From a virus, in IMG/VR virus record IMGVR_UViG_3300023174_000151, positions 1-64,000 of that record: a stretch of 64,000 nucleotides of DNA; one strand, 5' to 3'. Positions 38,293 through 47,300 of the stretch are shown one piece after another; position 1 is the first letter of the stretch; the number at the start of each line of letters is the position of its first letter. The notes beneath the pieces were generated by a model. The model was not told the DNA's origin and did no database searches. It saw only the letters and a program-made list of their open reading frames with translations. The translations under genes and the position numbers were made by a program.

Positions 38293-38469
38293 CTACTCAA
38301 CTACAGGCAGAGGTTCACCAAGTGACTCCAGCCAGCAAATTTGGCACCAATAGCCTTCGTGACTTGGAATAGTGCTCACAATTGTGTGGCTGTGAATCCC
38401 GTGCTTTGGGCAATCAATCTTTGGTGCTTGGTAGCCGACTGCTAACCTGGGGTAATCTTGTTGGGTCAT
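38293..38469 (-). CDS. Small zinc-binding-like protein (58 aa)
   Basis: CPKHGIHSH and WCQICW give Cys/His pairs typical of a small zinc ribbon, in a 58-residue protein starting MTQQDYPRLAVGYQAPKIDC. Unrecognised otherwise. The frame is free of stops and precedes the next minus gene in an orderly array. Confidence 0.55.
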   Translation of the reverse strand: MTQQDYPRLAVGYQAPKIDCPKHGIHSHTIVSTIPSHEGYWCQICWLESLGEPLPVVE

Positions 38470-38501
38470 GGTGGTATGGCGAGGGTCAGAAGAGAAGGTG
38501 A

Positions 38502-38729
38502 CTACTTACCTACTTCAATGGCATCCGTGAGTGGTGTCAAGTCTTCTGTTGTCCAGAAGGGTTTGGCAACCATTAGCTCTAGGTGCTCTACATTACGCTT
38601 GATTGTGTCGAGTTCATTGGAGGTACGGCTGGGCTTGGCGATCAGCTTGTTGATGAGACGTACGCTGTCAAGGGCAGCGGAATAGTGTTGAGCAATTTGC
38701 TCAGCAGTCGGGGCTTCCAGGATTGACAT
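38502..38729 (-). CDS. Small cyanophage-type protein (75 aa)
   Basis: PTAEQIAQHYSAALDSVRLI and IKRNVEHLELMVAKPFWTTE, followed by DLTPLTDAI. This RNVEHLExMxAKxFWTxEDL pattern recalls a small conserved protein seen in cyanophages and cyanobacteria; role unknown. Plus-strand ORF 38458-38685 is a shadow. Confidence 0.62.
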   Translation of the reverse strand: MSILEAPTAEQIAQHYSAALDSVRLINKLIAKPSRTSNELDTIKRNVEHLELMVAKPFWTTEDLTPLTDAIEVGK

Positions 38730-38751
38730 TTGGCTCTTTGGGGAATGAAAG

Positions 38752-41589
38752 TTAAGCGCCCTTGAGGGCAGCTAGTTCTAATTGTAACTCTTTAACTATA
38801 ATAGTTAATTCTTGTACGGCATTTACCAGCACAGGAATCATGTTTGACTGAGCAAAGGTATATTGATTAGGATCGTTAGTGTCAACAAGATTAGTGTAAG
38901 AGGCATCAAAAGTTTCAATAGTTTCTAAGACTTCTTGAGCTATAAAACCTGCGGCTTGTTTACCTTGATCAGCATCAGTGTGACGTAGATTCCATTCAAA
39001 TTTACGGGGTTTTAGTGCAGCAATAAAATCCAAGCCAAGCGTTAAGTCTTGAATGTTAGCTTTATCACGGGCATCTGAAACAAAAGCCCAAGCCGATGCT
39101 ACACCTTGGAAACGCGCCACAACACTACCGTTGTATATGCTAACTTCATTGTTAACAGTTGCTGACGACCCAACAGATTGATAACCAATGAATATATTGT
39201 TGCTGCCAGTGGTGTTTGCGTTGGTGCCAATGCCATGTCCGGCACTGTATCCATTAGCAGTGTTGTAGTTACCAGTGGTGTTGGAGTAAAGGGCACTTAG
39301 TCCATTAGCAGTGTTGTATTCACCAGTGGTGTTGGAGTAAAGGGCACTGTATCCATTAGCAGTGTTCTGGGTACCAGTGGTGTTGGAGTAAAGGGCACTG
39401 TATCCATTAGCAGTGTTGTAGTTACCAGTGGTGTTGGAGTAAAGGGCACTGTATCCATTAGCAGTGTTGTAGTTACCAGTGGTGTTGGAGTAAAGGGCAC
39501 TGTATCCATTAGCAGTGTTCTGGGTACCAGTGGTGTTGGAGTAAAGGGCACTTAGTCCATTAGCAGTGTTGTATTCACCAGTGGTGTTGGAGTAAAGGGC
39601 ACTGTATCCATTAGCAGTGTTCTGGGTACCAGTGGTGTTGGATTTAAGGGCACTGTATCCATTAGCAGTGTTGTAGTTACCAGTGGTGTTGGAGTAAAGG
39701 GCATTTAGTCCAACCGCTGTATTAGAACTTATTGCCCCTGCACCACGCCCTACGGTTATTCCATAAACTAGCGCATCGCTATTCACTTGCAGGAGGTTGG
39801 CGCCAGACGCACTAGACGTGCCAACTAACAGTCTCCCGGAGCTGTCGATGCGGGCGCGTTCGGTGGTAGCTGAATAATTGCTTGCGCCACCGGTAGCAAA
39901 AATAAGATTATTACGAGAAAAGAAGCCTAAATCACCATCGCCTGCGTTTACGGCGCCAAGACCGCACAATGTATCGTCACTGGTAGTTCTGCTAAATCGA
40001 ATACCAGCACCTTCGCCTGTAAAGTTATCAAGCGTTAATTGCCCAATGCGTGTGTTTATGTTTGTACCATCAGACACAAGTAGTCTTGCGTCAGGCCCAG
40101 TAGAGCCAATCCCTACTTGGCCTGAGGAATTTATGTACATCCGATATGTAGCTGCAGTATTGTCCCATATACCAAAGGCTCCACTAGCATTTACACCGAG
40201 CGAGTATTTATTTGCGCCTGTTCCAGTGTTATCAATAGAGATACATGGAAGATTTCCTGTGAGCTGAAGTTGTTGGCCAAATCCTGCTGTATTAGTAGGC
40301 GAACTAGTCCCCAGACCTAATCGGCCTGAAGAATCCAGGCGCATCCGCTCGACTGCCGATGCGTTATTACTTGCAGTGGTGCAAAATTGGATGTTGCCGT
40401 TACCTATTTCGGCTTCAAGATTGATAAAGCAAGTGGCTGCTCCGGTGTTGACAATCGAGCCATCAACGGGATTGCGGTTTGCCGCTATTTGAGTAGTGTA
40501 ACCACTGGCACCAAGAAATGCAGCGCTAGTAGCAGAGTTAATCCTGACTGTTTGTGCAGAGCTTCCGCCAAGGTGTAAGGCTGTACTCGGTGTTGTTCCA
40601 ATACCAATTCTCCCACTCGCATCAACAAACAACCGCCCAGTGCCATTAGTTGAGATGGCTAGTTGGTTTGCACCAGGGGAAAATATACCTGTGTCTGGGT
40701 CTGAAAGTATGGCTAGTGACGGGAGTGCGGCTGTACCACTAGCAATAATGCCAGATGTAAAGGTTGCTGTAGTACCTGTTAATGAAGTGAATGTTCCCGT
40801 AGGAGCAATAACAGTTGCACCAGAAACTTGTGTAGTAAAGACTCCTGATGTGAAGGTAGCAGTCGTACCTGTAGTTGTAGTACCTGTTAGGGAAGTAAAT
40901 GTACCTGTTGTGGCAATAGCAGTTACACCGGAAACTTGTGTAGTGAAGACGCCAGATACAAAATTAGCAGTCGTACCTGTAGTTGTAGTACCTGTTAATG
41001 AAGTGAATGTTCCCGTAGGAGCAATGACAGTTGCACCGGAAACTTGTGTAGTAAATACACCTGATGCAAAGTTAGCACTAGTACCTGTAATTGTAGTACC
41101 TGTTAGGGAAGTAAATGTGCCTGTTGTGGCAATAACTGTTGTACCAGAAACTTGTGTAGTGAATACACCAGATGCAAAATTAGCAGTCGTACCTGTAGTT
41201 GTAGTACCTGTTAGGGAAGTAAATGTTCCTGTAGGAGCAATAACAGTTGCACCGGAAACTTGTGTAGTGAATACACCAGATGCAAAATTAGCAGTCGTAC
41301 CTGTAGTTGTAGTACCCGTTAGTGAAGTAAATGTTCCTGTTGTGGCAATAACAGTTGCACCGGAAACTTGTGTAGTGAAGACGCCAGATACAAAGTTAGC
41401 AGTTGTACCAGTAACAGTTACGCCTGAGATTGTTGTACCGCCTCTAATTACATCTCCAGAAATTGTTCCAGTTGCGGTTATGTTTCCTGTGAAGGTAGGA
41501 TTTTGAACTAAACCAGAAAGTGAAATACTTTTATCTACGCCATTATCGGTAAACGTAACTGTGTCAACTTTGATAATTCCGTAAGGCAT
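38752..41589 (-). CDS. Tail fibre with YadA-like repeats and S74 self-cleaving chaperone (945 aa)
   Basis: N-terminal half: repeats of about 36 residues built on ANFASGVFTTQVSGATVIAP and TGTFTSLTGTT. Middle: an LDSSGRLGLGT-type sequence found in long fibres. Then nine 17-residue units of the YadA-head type (GYSALYSNTTGNYNTAN), encoded by 51-bp tandem DNA repeats. C-terminus: SDARDKANIQDLTLGLDFI...AAGFIAQEV, the peptidase S74 intramolecular chaperone, which trims itself after trimerisation. It binds the host surface at the tail tip. A Shine-Dalgarno (AAGGA) lies upstream of the ATG. The repeat number could vary between isolates and tune host range. Confidence 0.92.
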   Translation of the reverse strand: MPYGIIKVDTVTFTDNGVDKSISLSGLVQNPTFTGNITATGTISGDVIRGGTTISGVTVTGTTANFVSGVFTTQVSGATVIATTGTFTSLTGTTTTGTTANFASGVFTTQVSGATVIAPTGTFTSLTGTTTTGTTANFASGVFTTQVSGTTVIATTGTFTSLTGTTITGTSANFASGVFTTQVSGATVIAPTGTFTSLTGTTTTGTTANFVSGVFTTQVSGVTAIATTGTFTSLTGTTTTGTTATFTSGVFTTQVSGATVIAPTGTFTSLTGTTATFTSGIIASGTAALPSLAILSDPDTGIFSPGANQLAISTNGTGRLFVDASGRIGIGTTPSTALHLGGSSAQTVRINSATSAAFLGASGYTTQIAANRNPVDGSIVNTGAATCFINLEAEIGNGNIQFCTTASNNASAVERMRLDSSGRLGLGTSSPTNTAGFGQQLQLTGNLPCISIDNTGTGANKYSLGVNASGAFGIWDNTAATYRMYINSSGQVGIGSTGPDARLLVSDGTNINTRIGQLTLDNFTGEGAGIRFSRTTSDDTLCGLGAVNAGDGDLGFFSRNNLIFATGGASNYSATTERARIDSSGRLLVGTSSASGANLLQVNSDALVYGITVGRGAGAISSNTAVGLNALYSNTTGNYNTANGYSALKSNTTGTQNTANGYSALYSNTTGEYNTANGLSALYSNTTGTQNTANGYSALYSNTTGNYNTANGYSALYSNTTGNYNTANGYSALYSNTTGTQNTANGYSALYSNTTGEYNTANGLSALYSNTTGNYNTANGYSAGHGIGTNANTTGSNNIFIGYQSVGSSATVNNEVSIYNGSVVARFQGVASAWAFVSDARDKANIQDLTLGLDFIAALKPRKFEWNLRHTDADQGKQAAGFIAQEVLETIETFDASYTNLVDTNDPNQYTFAQSNMIPVLVNAVQELTIIVKELQLELAALKGA
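39241..39699 (-). repeat. Nine 51-bp tandem repeats in fibre gene
   Basis: Units begin at 39241, 39292 and so on with a 51-bp period, nearly identical in DNA, encoding GYSALYSNTTG(N/T)(Y/Q)NTAN. Such long identical repeats are prone to copy-number change. Confidence 0.92.
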
Positions 41590-41628
41590 TTTGTGTTCCT
41601 TGTTTTTTCTTTATTTTAACCGAAAAAA

Positions 41629-42276
41629 CTAAACAAGGATGATTAAAGGGCCTTTGAAATTTAAAACTGCAAATTGTCCGTAAAATTGTTTTGCAGCTAA
41701 ATCATAAGCTTTAGCTGCATCTTCTTCTTTATGAAATCTTCCAAGTTCTTTTGGTTTACCGTTAATTACAATTCTTGCACGCCACTTGTTTCTAGGCTTA
41801 TGCCAGTAAACACCTTTATACTTGCTTGTTTTTTTCTCTTTTATTGCAGGAGTTAATTGTCGGTTATGACAATTTGATGCAGAAGTTGCAAGGCGTAAAT
41901 TCCCAATATTATTATTTTGTTTATTTTGATCGATATGATCTATTTGTAACTCTGCAGGATCTTCGTCAAAATAAAGAGCCCAAACAAATCGGTGGCACGC
42001 CCAAGATTCTTTTTTGTACTTAACATACCAGTATTGTCCATTTCTTATACCACCTGCGGGCATCCCAACGTTTTTGCCTTTCTTCCATAAGAGTCCAGAT
42101 GGGCTATCTTGAGAGATTTTAAAAGCAAGGGATAGTTCTTTGAGCAGCGGTAAAGGCTTTGACTTGACCAAGTTGTTTTGGACGGGCTTTATAGTATAAA
42201 CCAAAACCGCTATAAAATAATCAAAGGGCCACGGATAACAAATCCACTGGTACTGCCCGAGACAACGCCAGAACAA
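41629..42276 (-). CDS. HNH-AP2 homing endonuclease between fibre genes (215 aa)
   Basis: HRFVWALYFDEDPAELQIDH followed by DQNKQNNNIGNLRLAT is the HNH core. SKYKGVYWHKPRNKWRARI...LGRFHKEEDAAKAYDLAA is an AP2 DNA-binding domain. Both are the standard parts of phage HNH-AP2 homing endonucleases. The C-terminus continues past AP2 with FKGPLIILV, nearly the same as the end of the upstream fibre (RGPLIIL). The first part of the frame overlaps the fibre 3' end, so the true start is uncertain, possibly a non-ATG codon. It probably invaded at the fibre 3' end. Confidence 0.82.
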   Translation of the reverse strand: MFWRCLGQYQWICYPWPFDYFIAVLVYTIKPVQNNLVKSKPLPLLKELSLAFKISQDSPSGLLWKKGKNVGMPAGGIRNGQYWYVKYKKESWACHRFVWALYFDEDPAELQIDHIDQNKQNNNIGNLRLATSASNCHNRQLTPAIKEKKTSKYKGVYWHKPRNKWRARIVINGKPKELGRFHKEEDAAKAYDLAAKQFYGQFAVLNFKGPLIILV

Positions 42277-43991
42277 ATTAAAGCAGGAGAAGCACCTGAT
42301 ACTGTTGTTATATGAAGAGTGCTTCCTGTCAGAGTAGTAAATAAACCTGTATTACCTGTTATTGTTGTGCCTGAAACCTGTGTAGTAAATACACCGGATA
42401 CAAAATTAGCAGTTGTACCAGTAGTTGTGGTACCTGTTAAGGAAACAAATGTTCCAGTGGTTGCAGCAACTGTTGTACCTGTAAATGTCTGTCCACTAAC
42501 TGTTCCTGTAACACTGATACCTGAGCTAAAAAACCCTGAACCAAGCGTAGAGGTATTACCTGAAAAAACTAAACCTCCTGAATAACTTTGGTTAACTGCA
42601 TTGATGGTCGTAAAATTACCAGTTGCTGCAGCAAACGTAGTACCTGTGAGATTAACAAAATCTCCTGATGTGCCTTGAATTAAGTTACCTGTAATTGTTG
42701 CGCCAGAAGCACTGGTTGTAAATACAGCAACTTGTCCAGTTACAGACGTAAAGGAACCTGTGTCTCCTGTGACGAGTGTTCCAGATACACGTGTTGTAAA
42801 TGTTCCGGTAGCTCCTGTAACAGATGAAAATGCTGCTACGTCACCAGTAACAATGGCACCTGAAACTTTAGTTGTGAAATTACCAGATACACCATTAACT
42901 ACTGAAAATAAACCAGATGTTCCAGTAATAGTTACGCCTGAAATATTACTTGTAAATACTCCAGAAACACCTGAAACAAAAGTAGCTGCAACTGTATTCC
43001 CTGTTACAAGTAAACCTGATACACGATTTGTAAATGTACCTGATACACCTGTTAATTGTGTAATGTTTCCTGTGTCTCCAATAATGGATGCCCCTGATAA
43101 GAATTGTGTAAATACACCTGAAACACCTGTAACATTACCAAATGAACTATTGTTTCCCGTAATCGTTGCACCAGATAACCTGGTTGTAAATACACCAGAC
43201 ACTCCAGTGATATTACTCACTAAGGTTGTATCACCTGTAATCGTTGCTCCTGAAAGCTGACTAGTAAAAACACCTGAAACACCAGTAACTGTACTGAATT
43301 TAGCTGTAGTTCCGGTTACCGTAGTGCCAGATAATGTTCCTGTGACTTGTACGCCGGAAGCAAATTGGGCAAGTCCAGTAACTGTTAGGCCACTTGCTAC
43401 GGAGAGATTTCCGGTTACGGCTAAAATAGGTATATTTAAAGTTTGGAAAGTTCCTGTTGTAGCTTCTACTGTTGTTCCTGTAATTGTTGTTCCACTTAAA
43501 TTAATAAATGTTCCCGAGGTTGCAAGTATCTGCCCACCAGTTATTGTGGTTCCTGATAAATTTTGAAATCTTCCACTTGTAAATAAACTAGATGTTCCTG
43601 TGGTTGTTGTGGTTGTGGCTGTAACTGCATTGACAAAAGTACCTTGTAAATATGTACCTGTTACTGTTGTTCCGCTTATAACGCCGCTAACAGTAGCGTT
43701 ATTTTGTACTAGGAGACCACTAACGGTTGTTAAACCGGAAGCTGTAATTGTGGAAAAGGTACTAGTACCGCTTACAGAAAGATTTCCAGTAACTGTAATA
43801 TTTCCACTAAAAGTAGCACCACTAGTAGAAGGATAATAAGTGTCAAGATAATCTTTGAATTGTATAAATGTAATTTTTTTATTACGTAACGTTGGATCCA
43901 CTTCAAAAACGTGGACAAGCGTTAGCAAGTCTTCTTCGTCAATTTGGTTTCCGTCAATAGATGGAAACTCACTTATTCTACGGTTTGCCAC
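42210..43991 (-). CDS. Repetitive tail fibre/appendage protein (593 aa)
   Basis: A short N-terminal domain (RRISEFPSIDGNQIDEEDLL) is followed by more than fifteen repeats of about 26 residues of the type GVSGVFTTRLSGATITG, beta-helical in pattern. There is no chaperone at the end; the last residues are FVIRGPLIIL. GTG start with a nearby GTAG, consistent with late expression. It shares repeat units with the 945-aa fibre, suggesting one derived from the other or that they form a composite fibre. The HNH-AP2 gene abuts its stop. Confidence 0.8.
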   Translation of the reverse strand: MANRRISEFPSIDGNQIDEEDLLTLVHVFEVDPTLRNKKITFIQFKDYLDTYYPSTSGATFSGNITVTGNLSVSGTSTFSTITASGLTTVSGLLVQNNATVSGVISGTTVTGTYLQGTFVNAVTATTTTTTGTSSLFTSGRFQNLSGTTITGGQILATSGTFINLSGTTITGTTVEATTGTFQTLNIPILAVTGNLSVASGLTVTGLAQFASGVQVTGTLSGTTVTGTTAKFSTVTGVSGVFTSQLSGATITGDTTLVSNITGVSGVFTTRLSGATITGNNSSFGNVTGVSGVFTQFLSGASIIGDTGNITQLTGVSGTFTNRVSGLLVTGNTVAATFVSGVSGVFTSNISGVTITGTSGLFSVVNGVSGNFTTKVSGAIVTGDVAAFSSVTGATGTFTTRVSGTLVTGDTGSFTSVTGQVAVFTTSASGATITGNLIQGTSGDFVNLTGTTFAAATGNFTTINAVNQSYSGGLVFSGNTSTLGSGFFSSGISVTGTVSGQTFTGTTVAATTGTFVSLTGTTTTGTTANFVSGVFTTQVSGTTITGNTGLFTTLTGSTLHITTVSGASPALICSGVVSGSTSGFVIRGPLIIL

Positions 43992-44036
43992 CTACTTCTC
44001 AATATATGTGCGTACTTTAATTATAAAGCGTTTTCC

Positions 44037-44348
44037 TTACTTTACTCTAATTTCTATGCGAGGTAAAACATTTGTGCCATAGTTCCAAATCTGTTGTATT
44101 CCTGTTACAATTCCACAAGCTACAGCAAATAACAAAAGTAATTCTGCAACAGTCCAGTTGCGACGCACATAAACAATCCTTGGGCCTTGTTGTGTTTGCA
44201 CTGTTTGTTGTTGAATTCCTTGTTGAATTCCCTGTTGTATTGCCATTTCCATGGCACGAGCTTTCATTTCTGCAAGTTGTGCAGGGGAGATTGACCCCTC
44301 TGGCATCTGTGGAATTGAAGGTTGGCTAGGCGGAATCTGGTCTTCCAT
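44037..44348 (-). CDS. Single-pass membrane protein of cyanophage type (103 aa)
   Basis: Pro/Gln-rich and Gln-rich region (AIQQGIQQGIQQQTVQTQQG), then RIVYVRRNWTVAELLLLFAV and a hydrophobic helix of about 20 residues, then a short tail. The VYVRRNxTVAELLL block recalls small cyanophage proteins placed with structural genes. The Gln stretch may be a coiled coil. Function unknown; membrane or virion-membrane contact at infection is possible. Confidence 0.62.
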   Translation of the reverse strand: MEDQIPPSQPSIPQMPEGSISPAQLAEMKARAMEMAIQQGIQQGIQQQTVQTQQGPRIVYVRRNWTVAELLLLFAVACGIVTGIQQIWNYGTNVLPRIEIRVK

Positions 44349-44401
44349 AATGGTTGTTTTATCTTTAAAAACGTTAGCATGTTCTCGACTTATTTGTCGT
44401 T

Positions 44402-44836
44402 ATGTACACCGGAATTCCTAAAGGGCTACAGGATATTGTTGCTGAACTCAAAAGCATCAAGCACATACTGGCCTCAATGTGGCACAGTCGCTACCAAGAG
44501 GGCGAAACGGATCAGTTAAATCCAGAAGCCTATACTGACGAGTACATTTCTACTGAAGAGTGTGGCAGGCGTCTAGGTATATCAGATCAGACGGTAAGAA
44601 ATTGGATTTCTATCGGTAAGAACAACCCAAGTAAGGGCTGGGTAGAGGGCCTTCATTACGTCAACGCATCTCCTAATCCTGGTAAAAAAGCACTTCTTCG
44701 TATCCCCTGGAACACTTTAGTTCGTTCTTTTGCTAAAAATAAGAAAATAGATCAGGCAGATTTACGTGACAATCTTCCTTCCATGTATTGCACAACCACA
44801 GCTGAAAAGGTTATGGAAAATGGCACACCGCTTTAA
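44402..44836 (+). CDS. Excisionase-like winged HTH protein (144 aa)
   Basis: Residues 50-120 read YISTEECGRRLGISDQTVRN followed by a wing with LRIPWNTLVRSFAK: a MerR/excisionase-type HTH_17 fold. Such proteins act with an integrase or as early regulators. Phage integrase is encoded at 35802 on the minus strand, so a directionality factor is plausible (inference). It starts a + strand island between minus blocks and overlaps the next gene by 17 bases. Confidence 0.65.
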   Translation: MYTGIPKGLQDIVAELKSIKHILASMWHSRYQEGETDQLNPEAYTDEYISTEECGRRLGISDQTVRNWISIGKNNPSKGWVEGLHYVNASPNPGKKALLRIPWNTLVRSFAKNKKIDQADLRDNLPSMYCTTTAEKVMENGTPL

Positions 44837-45278
44837 AAATGTAGATATTGCAGCGGTCACTCTTGACAATGTCAATGAGGTGCTTCCAGAATCCCTTTTT
44901 TTACAGTTGGAATTTTTTCTTCCGCCTGAAGGTTCTTTTGATGATGGTTGCTTACAAAGATACCTGACAATCTTAAAACAATATGAAGAAGAGGATGAGA
45001 ATTCTCACATGACGTTAGCGAATCGTTTACGTCTTGCGTTCCAGGAACCTACGCCAGCTACAATATGCGGTAAATTCCCACAAGCAGAACTTCCCTTGAA
45101 AAGGCGGTTGCGTTGTGTAGCGGAGTATTTGATTCGTTCAGGTGAATTAGATAAGGTTAAAGATGAAAATGGAAAGCTTGTAAAAAAGCGTGGCATCTTA
45201 GGTAAAATGGTAGTGCTGTACAGACCTACTGGTAAGCTGCTAGAGTCTTTAGTACGTCAAGGGTTAATAGAAAAATGA
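44820..45278 (+). CDS. Hypothetical protein (152 aa)
   Basis: MAHRFKNVDIAAVTLDNVNE start, helical and acidic, then a likely winged-helix-like C-terminal (LRCVAEYLIRSGELDKVKDE, LVKKRGILGKMVVLYRPTGK). The open frame reaches 44766, but Met 44820 avoids a long overlap. It may be a DNA-binding partner of the HTH protein upstream. Not in any family I can name. Confidence 0.55.
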   Translation: MAHRFKNVDIAAVTLDNVNEVLPESLFLQLEFFLPPEGSFDDGCLQRYLTILKQYEEEDENSHMTLANRLRLAFQEPTPATICGKFPQAELPLKRRLRCVAEYLIRSGELDKVKDENGKLVKKRGILGKMVVLYRPTGKLLESLVRQGLIEK

Positions 45279-45661
45279 ACCGCAGAGAAAACTTAATTGC
45301 TTCTGTTATCGGTCCAGAGTTGGACGAAACAAAAGCTAAGATGCTCGACGCAACACTTAAGTTGATTCTTGGTGATATGGGAGAACAGTACTGTAAACAT
45401 TGGGAGCTTTCTGGTCCAGGTGTAATGGTCTTTCAACCAGAACATAAAGATCGCACAATGTTCTATTGGTTACTTTCTGAAATACATAAGGCACAAGAGA
45501 AATCTGAAAGAGAAAACAACGGAGATCTAGCAGAAACATTTAGACGTATTCTTGAGTCTGCACAGAAAATTAATCCAGTAGAGAATGCTGGTTATGTAAT
45601 CAATGACAATGAGGGCATTCGCTATTTCCAAATAGACTATAACAAAACAGCTGAGTCTTAA
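45275..45661 (+). CDS. Hypothetical protein (128 aa)
   Basis: Unrecognised mixed alpha/beta protein (LDATLKLILGDMGEQYCKHW; FQPEHKDRTMFYWLLSEIHK). ATGA overlap with the upstream gene and one-base overlap with the next gene show a tightly coupled operon of four genes 44402-46248. Confidence 0.55.
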   Translation: MNRRENLIASVIGPELDETKAKMLDATLKLILGDMGEQYCKHWELSGPGVMVFQPEHKDRTMFYWLLSEIHKAQEKSERENNGDLAETFRRILESAQKINPVENAGYVINDNEGIRYFQIDYNKTAES

Positions 45662-46248
45662 TGGGAATACAGAATATACATAGTCACACCGAAGATCGGG
45701 AATTCATTACCAACCAAGATCTTGTTACCGCAGCACATGGTTTACTTGGAGGTATTGACCTTGATCCAGCAAGTTCTGAGTTTGCAAACACTCATGTATG
45801 TGCAGATGAAATCTACACACCATCCGATGATGGTTTAAATTGCCAACCTTGGTACGGCAAGGTGTATCTCTTCCCTCCAGCAGGAGCCTATTTTTGGGAC
45901 AAGAAACGTCAACGTTGGAAAATGACTAGAGCATCTTCTCCATCGTTAATGTCATCTCATGCTGTTTGGTTCAATCGTCTTTATAAGGAGTGGTTGGCAG
46001 GAGAAGTTACAGAAGGTTTGTTCTTTACTAACGTTCCAGACATGATTAGGTATGATCCAAGGATCTTTAAGTTCCCTTTGTGTATCTTGAAGACACCGCC
46101 AACACTTCTAAAAAGAACCAGTGAGGGTCTCACTAAACACAAGACGTGTACTTCGTTGATCGTTTACATGCCGCCAAAGAATGACACAGCAGACTTTATA
46201 GAAAAATTCATTAGTATTTATGAAGAGAAGGGGCACATCCTGAGTTGA
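45661..46248 (+). CDS. Dam-like DNA N6-adenine methyltransferase relative, atypical motif (195 aa)
   Basis: EFITNQDLVTAAHG, IDLDPASSEFANT, YTPSDDGLNCQPWYGKVYL and a C-terminal region with FTNVPDMIRYDP and MPPKN follow the layout of phage N6-adenine methyltransferases (the DLDPA block, then DGL-W-G-V). The catalytic NPPY/DPPY motif is replaced by LFPPAGAYF, in which Pro-Pro is kept but Asn and Tyr are not. It may have altered specificity or be inactive. Length is typical. It is the last gene of the four-gene unit. Confidence 0.7.
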   Translation: MGIQNIHSHTEDREFITNQDLVTAAHGLLGGIDLDPASSEFANTHVCADEIYTPSDDGLNCQPWYGKVYLFPPAGAYFWDKKRQRWKMTRASSPSLMSSHAVWFNRLYKEWLAGEVTEGLFFTNVPDMIRYDPRIFKFPLCILKTPPTLLKRTSEGLTKHKTCTSLIVYMPPKNDTADFIEKFISIYEEKGHILS

Positions 46249-46281
46249 TCCTGTAAGCTAGTCCAGGACCTACCAACGAGT

Positions 46282-46869
46282 ATGAGCATTTTAGCTGACT
46301 GGGAAATCAAAAAACTTGCGGAAGAAGAGCAGATGATCGAACCTTTTGCTGACCATCTTGTCAGCAAAGAACATAAACGCAAAATTCTCAGCTACGGCCT
46401 TGGTTCCTATGGTTATGATATTCGGTTATCACCTGAACAGTGTTTAATTTTTGGTAATGTTCAATCAGGTGATTGTGATCCAAAAAACTTTGATCCTGAA
46501 ATTCTTAGACCCACTGAACTACTTAAAGATAAGCGCGGTGACTATTTCTTATTGCCACCTTATGGTTATTGCTTGGGTGTAGCTATGGAACGATTAAAGC
46601 TACCACGTGATATTACCGTTGTAGCTGTCGGTAAGTCAACATATGCACGTTCAGGGATAATGGTAAATATAACTCCTGCAGAAGCGATGTGGGAAGGCTA
46701 TTTAACATTGGAGATTAATAATTGCACTCCTTTATTTAATCGTATTTATGCTAATGAAGGTATTACGCAATTACTTTTTTATCGTGGTAATCCTTGTGAA
46801 GTAAGTTATCAAGATAGGAAAGGTAAGTACCAAGATCAACCGCCAGAGGTTGTGTTTTCTCATGTTTAA
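46282..46869 (+). CDS. dcd: dCTP deaminase (195 aa)
   Basis: SYGYDIRLS, VVAVGKSTYARSGIMVN, PAEAMWEGYLTLEINN and RIYANEGITQLLF are the standard blocks of the trimeric dCTP deaminase/dUTPase fold; the Glu in the PAEA block is the catalytic acid. It converts dCTP to dUTP, feeding dTMP synthesis and adjusting the phage nucleotide pool. The length fits. It ends the + island; the next gene is convergent. Confidence 0.92.
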   Translation: MSILADWEIKKLAEEEQMIEPFADHLVSKEHKRKILSYGLGSYGYDIRLSPEQCLIFGNVQSGDCDPKNFDPEILRPTELLKDKRGDYFLLPPYGYCLGVAMERLKLPRDITVVAVGKSTYARSGIMVNITPAEAMWEGYLTLEINNCTPLFNRIYANEGITQLLFYRGNPCEVSYQDRKGKYQDQPPEVVFSHV

Positions 46870-47300
46870 TAACTATAAGATCTACCTGAGAAGGACTTAG
46901 GTTTGTCAGCATAGTTACTGCCACCACCACCATAACTATCTCCCATACTCGGCAGCTCAACTCCTTCAATCGAAGCAGCACCTCTAGGAGTTCTTCCACG
47001 AATTGCTGGTTCTGCAATGGCAGTACGTTTTTTGTATTCACCAGCAGTCTTTGCTGCTTGCATGAATTTTGAAAGACGTGCTTGTGCGTCTTGCTGCGAG
47101 TTATCAATTGGTTTATAACCTGTTCTTCCTGGGGTATATGCAAAGTCTCGCGCAATGTCTGAAAATATATCTCGCTCTTCTGGATCTAAACGACGTAGAT
47201 CAACATCCCTAGCTTGTTCTGGTCGTAAGTCGGTTACTTCAACACCTGAGGATCCAGGGTCCTTTAGTGGATCGTAAGTGGGATCATAAAAACTTGCCAT
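46866..47300 (-). CDS. Hypothetical protein, possibly virion-associated (144 aa)
   Basis: MASFYDPTYDPLKDPGSSG start, Asp/Arg-rich helix (EVTDLRPEQARDVDLRRLDP), then a Gly/Ser/Tyr-rich end (GDSYGGGGSNYADKP). Low-complexity ends are common among small structural proteins. Start Met13 of the longer frame (47300) is chosen. No family recognised. Confidence 0.55.
   Translation of the reverse strand: MASFYDPTYDPLKDPGSSGVEVTDLRPEQARDVDLRRLDPEERDIFSDIARDFAYTPGRTGYKPIDNSQQDAQARLSKFMQAAKTAGEYKKRTAIAEPAIRGRTPRGAASIEGVELPSMGDSYGGGGSNYADKPKSFSGRSYSY

Noticed and set aside
40640-41506. 288-aa + ORF made of VVVPVREVNVPV repeats
   Set aside because: It is the antisense of the repetitive tail fibre; the repeat comes from the fibre DNA repeats, not from a real gene.
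42760-43260. 166-aa + ORF with Val/Pro repeats
   Set aside because: Antisense shadow of the second fibre gene.
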